From Limanda limanda (Eukaryota > Chordata > Actinopteri > Pleuronectiformes > Pleuronectidae), in NCBI RefSeq assembly GCF_963576545.1, contig NC_083638.1, forward strand, positions 2,746,119 through 2,810,118: DNA of 64,000 nucleotides, in the 5' to 3' direction. A program made the translations under genes and the position numbers. Of the stretch, positions 1 to 12,656 are shown in pieces. The notes beneath the pieces were generated by a model. It was not told the DNA's origin. It saw only the letters and a list, made by a program, of their open reading frames with translations, and did no database searches. Within the stretch, counting starts at the first letter, position 1. Each line of letters begins with the position of its first letter.

Positions 1-19
1 TGAGGAAGGAAAGACGACC

Positions 20-190
20 TATTTAAAATTTGCTGCAACTTTTCAATGCAGAATATTTTCACCCAAGTATGAATCATGAAAGTGGGAAAGTGGGTCAACC
101 TTCATCCTGCCGTTTGGTTTGTGTGGTTTAGAAACAAAGAAGGTGACATCATCGGAGGACGTCCGATATCAGGACCGATCAAGATAAAAA
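20..190 (+). promoter_or_regulatory. Possible il17a/f promoter (weak TATA-like sites)
   Basis: Two AT-rich TATA-like stretches precede the start codon at 360: TATTTAAAATT at 20-30 and GATAAAAA at 183-190. The second would give a 5' UTR of roughly 150 nt. No firmer promoter element is visible and the window starts too close to judge more. Confidence 0.25.
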
Positions 191-359
191 GCCTCAATCG
201 ACGTCCACCAGAGCACCAACGAAGAAGAAGAACCAGCAGACATCGAACCTGCACCTCCGAACCATCGAACCTGCACCTCCGTCCGAACCCTGGGAACCGA
301 ACCGTGAACCGAACAGAAGCTGCACGAACACAGAGACGTGAGAAGCAGAAGAATTCAAA

Positions 360-2350
<1,991 letters not shown>

Positions 2351-2797
2351 GGCCAGGTCAAGGGTCAAGGGTCAAACTGAGGATTCAGCCAGAGGAGCAA
2401 CGACACCAGAGACAAAAACCTTAAATTTATAAAGAAAATATGATCGTCGTTAGGATCTTAAAGGTTAACTGACTTTTTGAGCGACACAATATCATCAATC
2501 ATCTTATTGATAAAATAACTACACATCCTTATTATAATTGGCAGCTAATATCTTGTGGTTTAGACTTTTATTTGTGTATTTGATTAGAACTGATGCTGCT
2601 CTGCGACTCTGATTATTAATCTCATTCCTATATTTATTGAATCTAATCTTATTTTATTTATCTGGAGAAACTACGCAACGTAATATTATTATTGGATGTG
2701 TTTCATGTATTTATCCTTTAAGTTATTTTGAAAGACATTCTATTTAAGTGATATTAATGTTAATGTATTTACAGTTCAAATGTGTTGATTCAATAAA
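2351..2797 (+). promoter_or_regulatory. il17a/f 3' UTR with AU-rich elements and poly(A) signal
   Basis: AATAAA at 2792-2797 lies 440 bases after the stop codon and is the likely polyadenylation signal. The intervening sequence is AT-rich and contains at least six ATTTA pentamers (for example near 2424, 2630, 2655, 2710 and 2770), the typical AU-rich instability signals of cytokine mRNAs. Seen directly; the functional reading is by analogy with cytokine transcripts. Confidence 0.7.
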
Positions 2798-2862
2798 GAA
2801 ACTGACCAATGAAAAGTGTCATCGTTTTATTGTTGAGTTTAAAATATAATGTGATTTCTGTA

Positions 2863-3116
<254 letters not shown>

Positions 3117-3120
<4 letters not shown>

Positions 3121-4755
3121 TGCAGCTGTAAACACTTGACACAGATTCATTCATTCATCCCCAGAGTGTTTAGTGAGATGGTTTCTGCAGGAATCTGATG
3201 ACGTCTGTTTGTTGTTATTAATGCTTCAAAATCAAGTTCCGAGGGGGGGGGGGGGGGGGCCTGACTGAGAGCTTGAGGACACGCCCACCTACACCTGGGA
3301 TCTGCACCCATTGGATGGTACTAGCTGTCAATCACACGGTGGCATCCTCTCATTTTCTATGAGCCTTCGATAGTTACAACAGGTGGAGTCGCCCCCTGCT
3401 GGTCATTAATATCATGAAGGTGTGTTGACTGATTAGTTTTGACCTGGAGAATGTCTCAGTATCATCTGAGCTCATCAGCATCTTATCTCTGAACTCGTCT
3501 TTTTGTCGCTTGTGGTTTCACTCTGACTCAGATTTGGTTTTGTGGCCGACAGCCGTGATCGGATCTAACAAACCACACTTCAGAGATTAAACCTTTCAAA
3601 CGTTGTTATCTTGTTTGAACAGTAGATGCAGTGAATGAAAGTGTCCAGCAGATGGAGCTGTTTCTCTCAGGTGAGCTGTATTTCCAGGCCCGGTTGATTC
3701 AGGTAAATCTTCCTTTGGCTTGTTTGGGTTTGAGTCCGGCTTCTGTCGGGTGATGTCGGGTCAGTGTGGTTTGGTCGTGTACAAATGTTCAGTCTGGTGA
3801 CGATTCCTTGAGGCACAATCACACGCACATGAACACATTGGCACTGTTGGCATGGCAACACAGCACAGTAAAACTCCTGTGAGCCATCGAATGATGAAGC
3901 GTCCGGTCGTTCATCTCATTCACAGTTTATCTCCTGGTTGTTGAGAGGAAGTCGAGCGTTCGGACCCCGCCCTCGGTCCTCCTCTCTTCTTCTCTTGTGT
4001 TCCCAGAGTGTCTTCCTGTCGACCTCCCAGTCGGAGCAGCGCCGAGGTCAATCCTCAGCTCATCCGCCCCTAAAATGGCTTCCAAAGAAAGTTCAGCTTG
4101 TGTTGTGATCAGGCCGTCAAGACACCTGGAAGAAGAGAAGAGGAAGGAGAGTTAACGAATTGATCCTGTTGGGTTCTGGACTCTCTGTTTCTTTGGTTGG
4201 ACTCTTTTGATTATGGACTCTTTTTTGGTTTATTGACTTTTACCTGCAATTTTGTTTAAGTTTGTGTTCAGCTGTTTCCCCCTGAGTTCTCCGCTTCCTG
4301 TTTTATTTTGAAATGATATTCCTTTTGTATCCATAACTCGATTTCCTGTCTTTCCTGATTGCCTGAAGTCTCTGTAATTCCTTTGTCAGCTCTTCATCTT
4401 TTCTTCATCATGTTTTCAGTGGCATCTCTACGTTGTTTTAGTTTAGCTTTGTTGGAGCTCAAAAATGATTTGTAAAAGATTCAAATAATTATTAACTAGC
4501 TCACGATTCCTGCTTTTTATTGTTCTAAAATAACGTTTGATTAAGTCTCTGGAATTGTGTCTCGGACATCATTTACTGTGGCTTCCATCTCAACTGCTGT
4601 GTTCTTCTGATTACTGTGTAATAGATTACACTTTGTAATGGACTACACCAATACTGCCCCCAGATCTTACCCCTTGTTCAAAAGTATTTTGTCTTCTTCT
4701 ATTGTCCATTTATTTTAGTGCAAGTCCATTACTGACCTCTAGAGGTGTTGGTAGG
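3117..4755. other. Intergenic DNA between il17a/f and the stathmin gene
   Basis: No coding exon is recognisable. It contains a 17-base G run (3243-3259), a CTCF-like motif on the minus strand (3389-3402) and otherwise unremarkable AT-rich sequence. The two transcription units converge on this interval. Confidence 0.6.
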
Positions 4756-4761
4756 TTTATT
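4756..4761 (-). terminator. Candidate poly(A) signal of the stathmin gene
   Basis: TTTATT on the plus strand reads AATAAA on the minus strand, about 40 bases after the stop codon at 4800. A second AATAAA lies at 4709-4714. Either could end the stathmin mRNA; the 3' UTR would be very short. Confidence 0.4.
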
Positions 4762-4799
4762 TGTGAACCAACTGTTTCCAGTCTTTATGCTAAGCTAAC

Positions 4800-7143
4800 C
4801 TAGCCACATTTCCCACCACCCCTCCTCCTCCTCCTCCTCCTCCTCTTCATCGTCCTCACCTCCACACTGTGCTTGTCCTGAAACACAAACCAAAGCAACA
4901 CAAACTCAGTCACAGATTCATGAATCGTCTCCGTGAGCGTGAAGGTGACAGAAGCTCCTGAGGGTCTCACCTCCTCCTGCAGCCGCTCCTGTGAGGCGCT
5001 CAGGTGCATCAGCCGCTGCTGCTTGTTCGCTTCGGCCCGATGCTCCTGCCGCTCTTTGGTCAGAGCTTTCTGAGCCACTTCCCGCTCGTGCTCCCTCCTC
5101 TCGGCCAGATGTTTCAGCAGCTCCGCCTCATGACACTAGAGGGAGAAAGAGTTTACAGTGACTTCCTGTACGTTTATTTCTCCAGTTTGGTTAATATTAC
5201 TATCAATCAAAAGTTTCCAATCACATCAGAGAACAGAGTTTATGTTGATAGAACAGAGAGTTGGCAGCTGGTTGAGTCTGAATAGATGATGATCACTGGA
5301 GGTGTTCCTCAGGGATCAACTCCAGTGCCACTACTCTTCTTTCAGTATAATCCATCAGTCTAAATCTCAACAAATCAGAATGATATACATTAATATTCCC
5401 CTCACACACCTTTCTTCTCTCCTGGGCGGCGTCCAGTTTCTTCTGAATCTCCTCCAGCGATGGCTTCTGGCGAGGAGGCGTGGTCGCCCTGAGCTCGGGG
5501 CCGCCGTCGAAGGTGGGCGGCTTCAGGATGACCTCGAAGGCCTGGCCGCTCGCCCGCTTGCTCAGCTCGATCACCTCCATGTGCCGGATGTTGCACAGGT
5601 TCAAGTCCACCACGCCGGCTGCAGGAGGAACAGGGGAACGTGAAATGAAGACACATTGTTCTGCAGCAGCAGGTGAACTGAAGGTTGTTCCTCCTCTGGA
5701 GAACATGAATCCATCCAGTAGTTATGAGCATAACTCTAAAAAATGTTTTTCAGCGTCTTTTCTCTGATGATTAAAGACAGAATAATGAATTTGCAAATGA
5801 CAAATGTAAATGTGCTGAGAGTTTTATTTATTCAGTGATTGAATCTTTCTGCTTTTAAAAACCACACAGCAAAATCTGTAGTGTTGTTTTTTCAGTGTTA
5901 ATATCTTTTAGTTGGTGGGTGTTGATTTTGGAGTTGTTTTAACACCACTAGTGTTAAAAAAGCTCTGCGAGTGTTGTCAATCAAGCGAGTTAAATGTTAA
6001 CACCTGTGACTGAGTTAGATTCACTTCAGGTGGAGTTGATCATAAAATATGGGAGGAGCTTCACCACAAATCTCTGCACCCAATGAACCATAACAAAATC
6101 ACCCGACTCTCTTTATCAAGACAGGTGTGAGACTGACCCTCGGTCTCATTTAAGTGTTAAAAATACACTTTAATGAGTCATAAAATAACACTATGTATGT
6201 TAAAAAATAACACTCACAGTGAAAGGTTATAACACAATTTAGAGTTAAAAGTGCACTTATGTGGTGTCATAAAATAACACCAAGGGTGTCAAATATTTAT
6301 CACTGTTGAAGAGTTAAAATATTAACACTTTTCAAAGTGTAATTTTAACTCAGAATCCGTGAGGATTATATAAACTCAGAAAAAGTGTTAAATTTAACAC
6401 TCTGTGAGTTGAATTAACACTCCCGATTTTGCTGTGCAGGGTTGTTTACAGGTATCACAGCTGACTGAATCAGAATCTACTGATCCGATTTGTTTCTGTT
6501 TTCATTACTTTCACTATATCGCAGTTGAAATACCAATCTTGTCCAATAAGAACTTTTTTTTATTGTAACCTAATTAATATTACCATTAATAATGTAACGT
6601 TATTTTACATCATCCTTTCTGTCAGAAAAACCTTGTGTCTAATCTTCTGTTCATTCAGGTTTTAAGTCAGATGAAAATTTAGAGGAAGAAGAAGTAAATA
6701 ATGTAATCCTTAGTTTTAAATTAAGAGTATTTATCTGATTTTAAGCTTCACTAGAAATCCACTTATTATGATAATAGGAAAATAGAAAATTGGTGATGTT
6801 TTGTTTTTAATACTCTGCAGGAAAAAGGAGGTTTTGTTTATTCAGATGATTCTAAGTGAAAGAAAAATAGTAAAGAACAGAGCAAAACAGAATAGAATAG
6901 AAGGAATAGAATAGAGTGGGACTGACCTTCCTTCTTTTCAACTGTGGCGTCTCTGTGCCGAGGAAGGATGCAGGAGCAGAAGAGAGACACCAGGGGGAGC
7001 TCTCGCATCTTCTCTCTGTATGCTGAAACAAGCATAGATACAAACTGCAGGTGAATCATTTGATAAAAAACAATCAACACGAACAATTCACTCAGGAAAT
7101 CAATAATCAATGATCAGGGATTGGTTTTACCTGCTAGAGTCAT
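4800..7143 (-). CDS. stmn4: Stathmin-4 family protein (stmn4 or stmn4-like), 186 aa
   Basis: Neuronal stathmin that binds tubulin and promotes microtubule disassembly. Coding exons on the minus strand are 7131-7143, 6927-7022, 5410-5618, 4971-5135 and 4800-4877; all phases join. The N-terminus [16 protein letters not shown] followed by FCSC (Cys20 and Cys22, the palmitoylation pair for Golgi/vesicle anchoring) and the linker VVDLNLCNI are stathmin-4 (RB3) signatures. The stathmin-like domain begins at MEVIEL (residue 50) and includes [20 protein letters not shown] and [15 protein letters not shown]. Odd: residues 107-161 are shorter and more diverged than in usual stathmin-4, lacking the conserved EENNNF segment. 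After DKHSVEVR the C-terminus becomes eight arginines plus GGGKCG, encoded by a (CCT)n microsatellite. This may be the teleost stmn4l paralogue. Family is certain, paralogue less so. Confidence 0.88.
5865..6436. mobile_element. MITE-like element with 12-bp terminal inverted repeats
   Basis: The ends CACAGCAAAATC (5865-5876) and GATTTTGCTGTG (6425-6436) are perfect inverted repeats. The 572-bp body is rich in GTGTTAA / TTAACAC motifs in both orientations, so much of it can self-pair. It encodes nothing. It lies in the intron between stathmin exons 2 and 3. No convincing target-site duplication is visible beyond CA. Probably a non-autonomous DNA transposon; superfamily not assigned. Confidence 0.65.
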
Positions 7144-7192
7144 GGTGCTGCGGGTTCCAGTCAAAGACACTGTGGTGAGGTAGAGTCACGTC
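7144..7192 (-). other. 5' UTR part of the stathmin start-codon exon
   Basis: Upstream of the ATG at 7141-7143 the minus strand reads back to a good acceptor (TGTCCTCAG) ending at 7193, so the exon carrying the start codon begins at about 7192 and an upstream non-coding exon is expected. Confidence 0.5.
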
Positions 7193-8283
7193 CTGAGGAC
7201 ACAGACAATCACACCAGTCAAACTCAGGAGACACTGAATCTGTTCAACCTGCAGGAGACACTGAGATGCTTCAGTTTGAGTGAAGCTGAAACATCATCAT
7301 CTCTCTGATCTGATGCATCACTTCATCACTGGATCTTTGTTTCTGTAGCTTCCTGCAAACTCTGTACTTCTGATAGATCTGCTGTACAAATTTAGAGACT
7401 GAGAAATGATTTAACATCATTTTAATTCAAACAACAGATTTTGTTCAGGGGAGATATTTTGTTTTAGATTTTTTCTTTTAAAGTCGATGATTCAATCACA
7501 GAAATCTGAGCTTCTCTTGTTCTGGATTCAGCAGAAGCTTCGGATTCAGGTTAAAAGCAGCATCTGAGAGCAGTGAAGGTGAATTGTGTCAGAATCTAAT
7601 GTTCCCTCAGCATGAACCTCCAGGTCACAAATTAACTAAATGAGCTAAAACATTAAACTGATGTCCACTGAACTCAGAGGTTAAGTTAATTTCTACTGTT
7701 CACATCATGAATCTAAGAGATTTATGTCCAGCATTAAATATCAGTTTACATCAATAATTTGAAATTGCTTCTTATGATGGAAGAACTGAAAAACAGCAAA
7801 TTAAAATAAAATACATTCTGCAGAAACAAATGCAAAATATCAATCTGTTAAAATCATCAGATTGATTCTTCTCTAACTGAACACTGTGTGTCTATGTGTG
7901 TGTGTGTGTGTGTTTGTGTGCGCGGGTGCATGAGGACTGAGCGATGATGTCATTGTTGCCAGTAAGCGCATCAGCTTCTGCAGAGCCGAGCTCCAGAACT
8001 AAACTCATGAAAAATACAAAAGAATAAAATAAATGATGCAACAAAGACAACAAACTAAGAAAAGATGAAGATGAAGAACAGAAGCTGCAGATGAACAAAC
8101 GATGGAAGGATAAAAACAGAAAAACATGTTGTTCTGTTCGTCTGTGCTGCAGGAATCTGAGGAAAAGCTGCTGCTGCAAACATGTGCACAACTAAACATC
8201 AAATACACATCAACCACACAGCAAATACACAACAAATACAAGTGAAAGTGAGTCTGTGTGTGTTTGTGTTGTGGATCACTCAC
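7193..8283 (-). other. Predicted 5' intron of the stathmin gene
   Basis: Bounded by the acceptor at 7193 and a donor (GTGAGT) at 8278-8283. It is AT-rich with one short GT repeat (7889-7918). No coding exon or recognisable mobile element is seen. Confidence 0.4.
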
Positions 8284-8424
8284 CCTGCAGTGATGCTGGT
8301 TTCTCTTCTCTCTGTTCACACTGAGGATCTGCAGCTCAGCAGCATCAGCACCAAGGCAGCCTGCTGCATGACATCACCCAGCAGCCTTCTGATTGGCCGC
8401 CAGGGATACTGGGCTGTGATTGGT
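8284..8424 (-). promoter_or_regulatory. Likely stathmin promoter and first exon, with RE1/NRSE-like element
   Basis: On the minus strand two CCAAT boxes lie at about 8392 and 8418, and a GTGAGT donor at 8278-8283 could close a short non-coding first exon. Between them, 8344-8363 reads ATCAGCACCAAGGCAGCCTG on the plus strand, close to the REST/NRSF RE1 consensus (TTCAGCACC, two bases, then GGACAGCGCC) with one base missing in the right half. REST elements are known in neuronal stathmin genes such as SCG10. The placement fits; binding is inferred. Confidence 0.4.
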
Positions 8425-8565
8425 CCAAACAGGGCAGAGCAGAGGGAGGAGGAGGGCGAGGAGGAGGACGAGGAGGAAGAAGAAGAGGAAGAGTGGGTTC
8501 AGAGGAATAATCCTGTTCTTTGGAATCATGATCATTTTACTGAGCACAAACCCACACACACACAA

Positions 8566-8604
<39 letters not shown>

Positions 8605-9207
8605 CAAACACACAAAGATCATGTTTGCATAAAGCACAGAAAGCAGGATGAACATCTGAGAAACAGAATTTTATATTAAAAGATAAAAACGTTAAAAATC
8701 AATGTGTTAATTTCATCCTGGTGAAGAAACGATATGAATGAATTATATTTATTCATTAAGGGAAAGTATAAAAACAACCACACACACACAAACAGTATAT
8801 ATGTGTATATATACACTGTGATTTTAAGTCTTTATTTATTTAGTTTCATATAATTTGAACATCTCCTCACCACCTGCTCACCGGTGGAACATCAGCTGCC
8901 AGGGCTTCCACCTGCCCAGTTTCATACTTTTCTTTGTCCGTGTTTCTCATAACGTTGCTTTACATCGTCTGCACCTGTAGTTTCATCGTGTTCCTGTGAT
9001 CTTGACCTGTGATCTTGACCTCTGATCTTGACCTGTGACTGACCTGCTGCTGTTTGCAGTCACATCTCTGACCTGGATCGTTCCTCCAGTTCTCAGGGTT
9101 TTGCTGCTGTGACACAAACACATGCAAAGAAAAAACATTCACACAGAAATTAAATGTATTAAATAAAAGATACAAATAAGAAACTGGATGAACTGCTTTG
9201 ATCCAGT
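8425..9207. other. Intergenic DNA with CA microsatellite
   Basis: A GGAGGA-rich stretch (8446-8492) and a CA repeat (8571-8610) are followed by AT-rich sequence with a triplicated GATCTTGACCTGT motif at about 8996-9040. No exon is supported. Confidence 0.5.
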
Positions 9208-9300
9208 TTGATCTGGTTTGATCTGATTTGTCAGTTCGATGTTTCTGAGGAAATGTCAGCACTAAATTTACCGGCTGACTATGAGCAGTTACTCATCCTG

Positions 9301-9360
<60 letters not shown>

Positions 9361-9600
9361 CGCCTCCATCTGTTGCTCCAGTCGGCAGCTAAACTCGTTC
9401 TGTCTGTCACTCTTCAGCTTCCTAACAACAGCAGAAATAAAGTTTGATTTGAACACTTTCATCTAGATGCTGTTCTCCAGGTGAAAAGGTTTTGTAAAAC
9501 AATCGTTGTGACATTTGTATTAAGTTGCTATAGAGTCACATGTAGATGTACAAAATCATGAAGATGGCCGATATGACAGTTCCTGAAAAAGAGGCCAAAG
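9208..9600 (+). repeat. Dispersed repeat, copy 1 (about 390 bp)
   Basis: This segment is closely similar to 14240-14575, including the motifs GTTTCTGAGGAAATGTCAGC, CAGTTACTCATCCTGACTGT followed by a TG microsatellite, GCTATAG and AAAATCATGAAGATGG. Copy 1 has a long TG array (9303-9358); copy 2 has a short one. Both are in the same orientation. Probably a non-coding mobile element or local duplication. Confidence 0.7.
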
Positions 9601-9609
9601 TATTTGAAT

Positions 9610-9975
9610 TGTCCCCTGTTGGCTGATTGCAGTTTAGGTCATAAACCTCACCTCCTCCATGTTAGCAGATGGGAAATGGACCAACAGACATAATGAAAGA
9701 TTTAACCAGAAAACAAAAAAGAAAAGAAACTACAATGTCCTGGCTTAGAAGACGGAATTGGCTTCAAGTACTCAACCTCTTTAAAGGGACACTTCCTGGT
9801 CAGCTCGCTCTTACTGGCTTTGAAGTTTTCTGACCTGATAATCAAATATGTTCGATTTGTATGATTCGAGATTTGAAATCGGGACGATTATCCTCAAGTG
9901 AGCAGCAGCTTTAAGATGGTTTCTGTGATTTCAGGTCGTTCTCATCATTTTGGTTTTAATTACAGACCGAAGGTT
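9610..9975 (+). repeat. Dispersed repeat with 'gttggctgattgcagt...ctccatgttagcagatggg' signature
   Basis: Shares ordered motifs with 18786-19000 (CTGACTGCAG, CTCCATGTTA, AAGATGGTTTC, TCAGGTCGTT) and, in reverse orientation, with 11700-11870, 25225-25285 and 34195-34240. It is a member of a non-coding family whose other copies carry a CTCF-like motif; here that motif is decayed. Confidence 0.5.
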
Positions 9976-10164
9976 AAAAATTAATTATCATTATATTAGC
10001 TTCATATTTTCAGTTTTATTTGTATGAAAAATTAAACGTAACAATGACTACAATCATCAAAACTGCACATGTGAAAAAAATGACAGCAGAGAACTGCAGC
10101 TCCCATCATGCACCAGAGTAAAACACCCCTCCTCACACTGAACCAGATGAGGTAATGCATCTGC

Positions 10165-10208
10165 AGTGTGTGTGTGTGTGTGTGTGTGAGAGTGTGTGTG
10201 TGTGTGTC

Positions 10209-10242
<34 letters not shown>

Positions 10243-10369
10243 ATTCTATCTCTGAGGACCAAGCTCAGTTTCAGACATGTTGGATGCTGAGCAGCTGTAA
10301 CACACATGGGTCATGTATGCAACTGTAATGTTTAAAATGTGTGTGTGTGTGTGTGTGTATGTGTGTGTG

Positions 10370-10444
<75 letters not shown>

Positions 10445-10590
10445 AGGTGAGTGAGATGCTGCAGCAAAGAGGAGCAGGAGAAACCTCCACATACCAACTG
10501 ATGATGTCACCTGCAGCCAATCAGCTGAGAGCTCTGAGCCCCACTGTTTGTGTGTGTGTGTGTGTGTGTATGTGTGTGTGTGTGTGTTCA
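10165..10590. repeat. Cluster of TG microsatellites
   Basis: Three TG arrays (10165-10240, 10337-10442 and 10547-10588) are separated by short unique sequence. All reading frames across this interval (poly-CV or poly-HT) are artefacts. Confidence 0.93.
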
Positions 10591-11974
10591 GCATAAACAA
10601 CACATCTCCTGCACAATGATTTATTTAGGTGTTTTGCTTCTGTCCAGTGGATGTAAATCAGAATAGAATAGAATAGAATGGAATAGAACAGCAGTGTGTT
10701 ATGAACGGGGGGGTTGCAGGGGGCGGGGTTTGTAGCAGAGCAGCAACGGGAAGCCATAATCATGACATCATCTCTGGAGTCTCAGCAATGATGTCATTTA
10801 GAATGAGGTCAGTGCACCGAGCTCAACACAGTGATGTCATCATAACAGATAGAGATAGAGAGAGAAAGACATGACTCAGGATGTTGATCAGGTGTGTTTA
10901 TTAAATATCTTATACAAATATTCAAACAGAATAAGGGTGTAATAGGTCGTGCATAATATCATATATTATCTTATTGTCTTGACACATTAACAGACAGATC
11001 ATTGAGGCCCACGTGGAAACTGTATGTAAACAAATGTATTTTTATCGGAAGCTCCGTAGATTCATCGTTGTCTTTACTGACATGCAAATGTTTATTCTTG
11101 TTTTATTGAGTCAGTGCTGACGTTTACTTTTATCTTTTGGTTTGGGTCATTGTCCAGAAGATATTAAAACCGAATGCAGGGCTTCATTAGAGTGTTTAGT
11201 GAAATCACTGACTGACCCTCCTCATCCTCACAGGAGGAGATCTTTGAAGAAGGTCTTGTCGGATTCATCTCTGTTCAAAGAGATTCTGTTGCTGCAGATT
11301 CACTCGGCCTGAAAGCAGGTCGAATAGATGTATAAGCTCATTTGTTTCTGCTGTCATTGACCTTTTAAATTAGACCTCGTGACCTTTTTGTTTTTATATT
11401 GTATTTATTAACATTGTACTAGTCTGATCGTGTGTTTTGTTGTGCTCTGATCGGGATAATAAAGATTTCTTGATGTGAATCATTAATTTATCTCCAGCCC
11501 GATGTGACCCGAGTTTCGTCTGTCAGGCTCCTCTGATGCTCGCTCACTGATTTGTGGTGAAAGATGGACGACGTGTCTCTGCTTCCTGCCGTTGGAAAAA
11601 GAATCTAGCAAAAATATCTCAGATACGGATACTGCCATCTAACTTTGGTGTGTAACATAGGGATCGTGGAGTGGAGACCTGAATAAACATCAGTGTGATA
11701 ATAACTACCAACAATGACAAGAAACCATCTTTTAAGAAACATTTATTTAGTATGCTTTGATTTTTTCATTTGGTCCATGAGCCATCTGCTAACATGGATT
11801 AGGCGCGGTATATATACAGCAGCCAGCCACCAGGGGGCGACCCAGGTGAATTGGGAGGAGTCATGTCATCCATCGTTATTCAGTCAACAGTCCAGACACG
11901 TTGAGCAGCAGCCACAGAACTTTGATTTAACTCTGTTGTTGATCCTCCAGTCGAACAGACTGTAACTCAGCTGG
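10591..11974. other. Intergenic DNA with a dispersed repeat copy
   Basis: Mostly unremarkable. 11700-11880 is a reverse-oriented copy of the 9610-type repeat family and includes a consensus CTCF-like core CCACCAGGGGGCGA at 11827-11840 next to GTCATCCATC. The stretch at 11390-11470 ends in AATAAAGATTTCTTGATG and could be a retrotransposon tail. Confidence 0.45.
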
Positions 11975-12270
11975 TGGAGGAACCATGTGACTCTGTGCTC
12001 AGGGGGTACAGCGGGTCGACCACTAACCAGAGTCGTGCTGGTTCGATACCCAGCTCCGGTGTGGTTGGGCCTTGCTGCTGATGGCCAGGCCTCCAGTGTG
12101 AGAAGGATCAGTGATAGAATAGATGAGTATATAAGAACTTTAGAAGAAGTTTTTATATGTAAAGACTCTGAGGAATCCCAGATTAACAGATGGTTCATGT
12201 GAGACAAAGGTGTGAGTTCAATCCCGACTCATGAGCACTGCTGAGGAGCCGCTGAGCAAGGCACTCGCAG
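11975..12270 (+). mobile_element. tRNA-derived SINE-like fragment
   Basis: The segment around 12009-12058 contains GGTCGACCACTAACCAGAG followed by GGTTCGATACCCAGCTCCGG, i.e. a Pol III B-box (GGTTCGATACC) in the layout of teleost tRNA-head SINEs. A second fragment with GAGTTCAATCCCGACTC and GAGCAAGGCAC follows at 12212-12265. Neither folds into an intact tRNA. Called from motif layout only. Confidence 0.5.
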
Positions 12271-12302
12271 GTCAGGAGGAATCTAAAACCAGTGTTTATC
12301 AG

Positions 12303-12545
12303 TGTGTGTGTGTGTGTGTGTGTTTTATTTGTGTGTGTGTGTGTGTGTGTTTTATTTGTGTGTGTGTGTTTTATTTGTGTCGGCGAGACGTCGTGACTCC
12401 ATGTTTCTGTTTCTGGTCGTGTCTGGAGCCCACTGCAGAGGAGAGAGTGGGGGCGAGCGAGGAGAGAGAGAGGAGAGACAGCAGTGTGGGCAGAATGTTA
12501 GCGGAGATGATTCACTGCTGCAGGCGGGGGGGGGAGAGCGAGAGA

Positions 12546-12634
<89 letters not shown>

Positions 12635-12656
12635 AGAGAGAGAGAGAGAGAGAGAT
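12303..12656. repeat. TG/TTTATT repeat and (GA)n microsatellite
   Basis: 12303-12380 alternates TG arrays with TTTATTTG three times. 12540-12654 is almost pure GA after a run of Gs. The unique sequence between them has no supported exon; the frames crossing it are artefacts. Confidence 0.9.
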
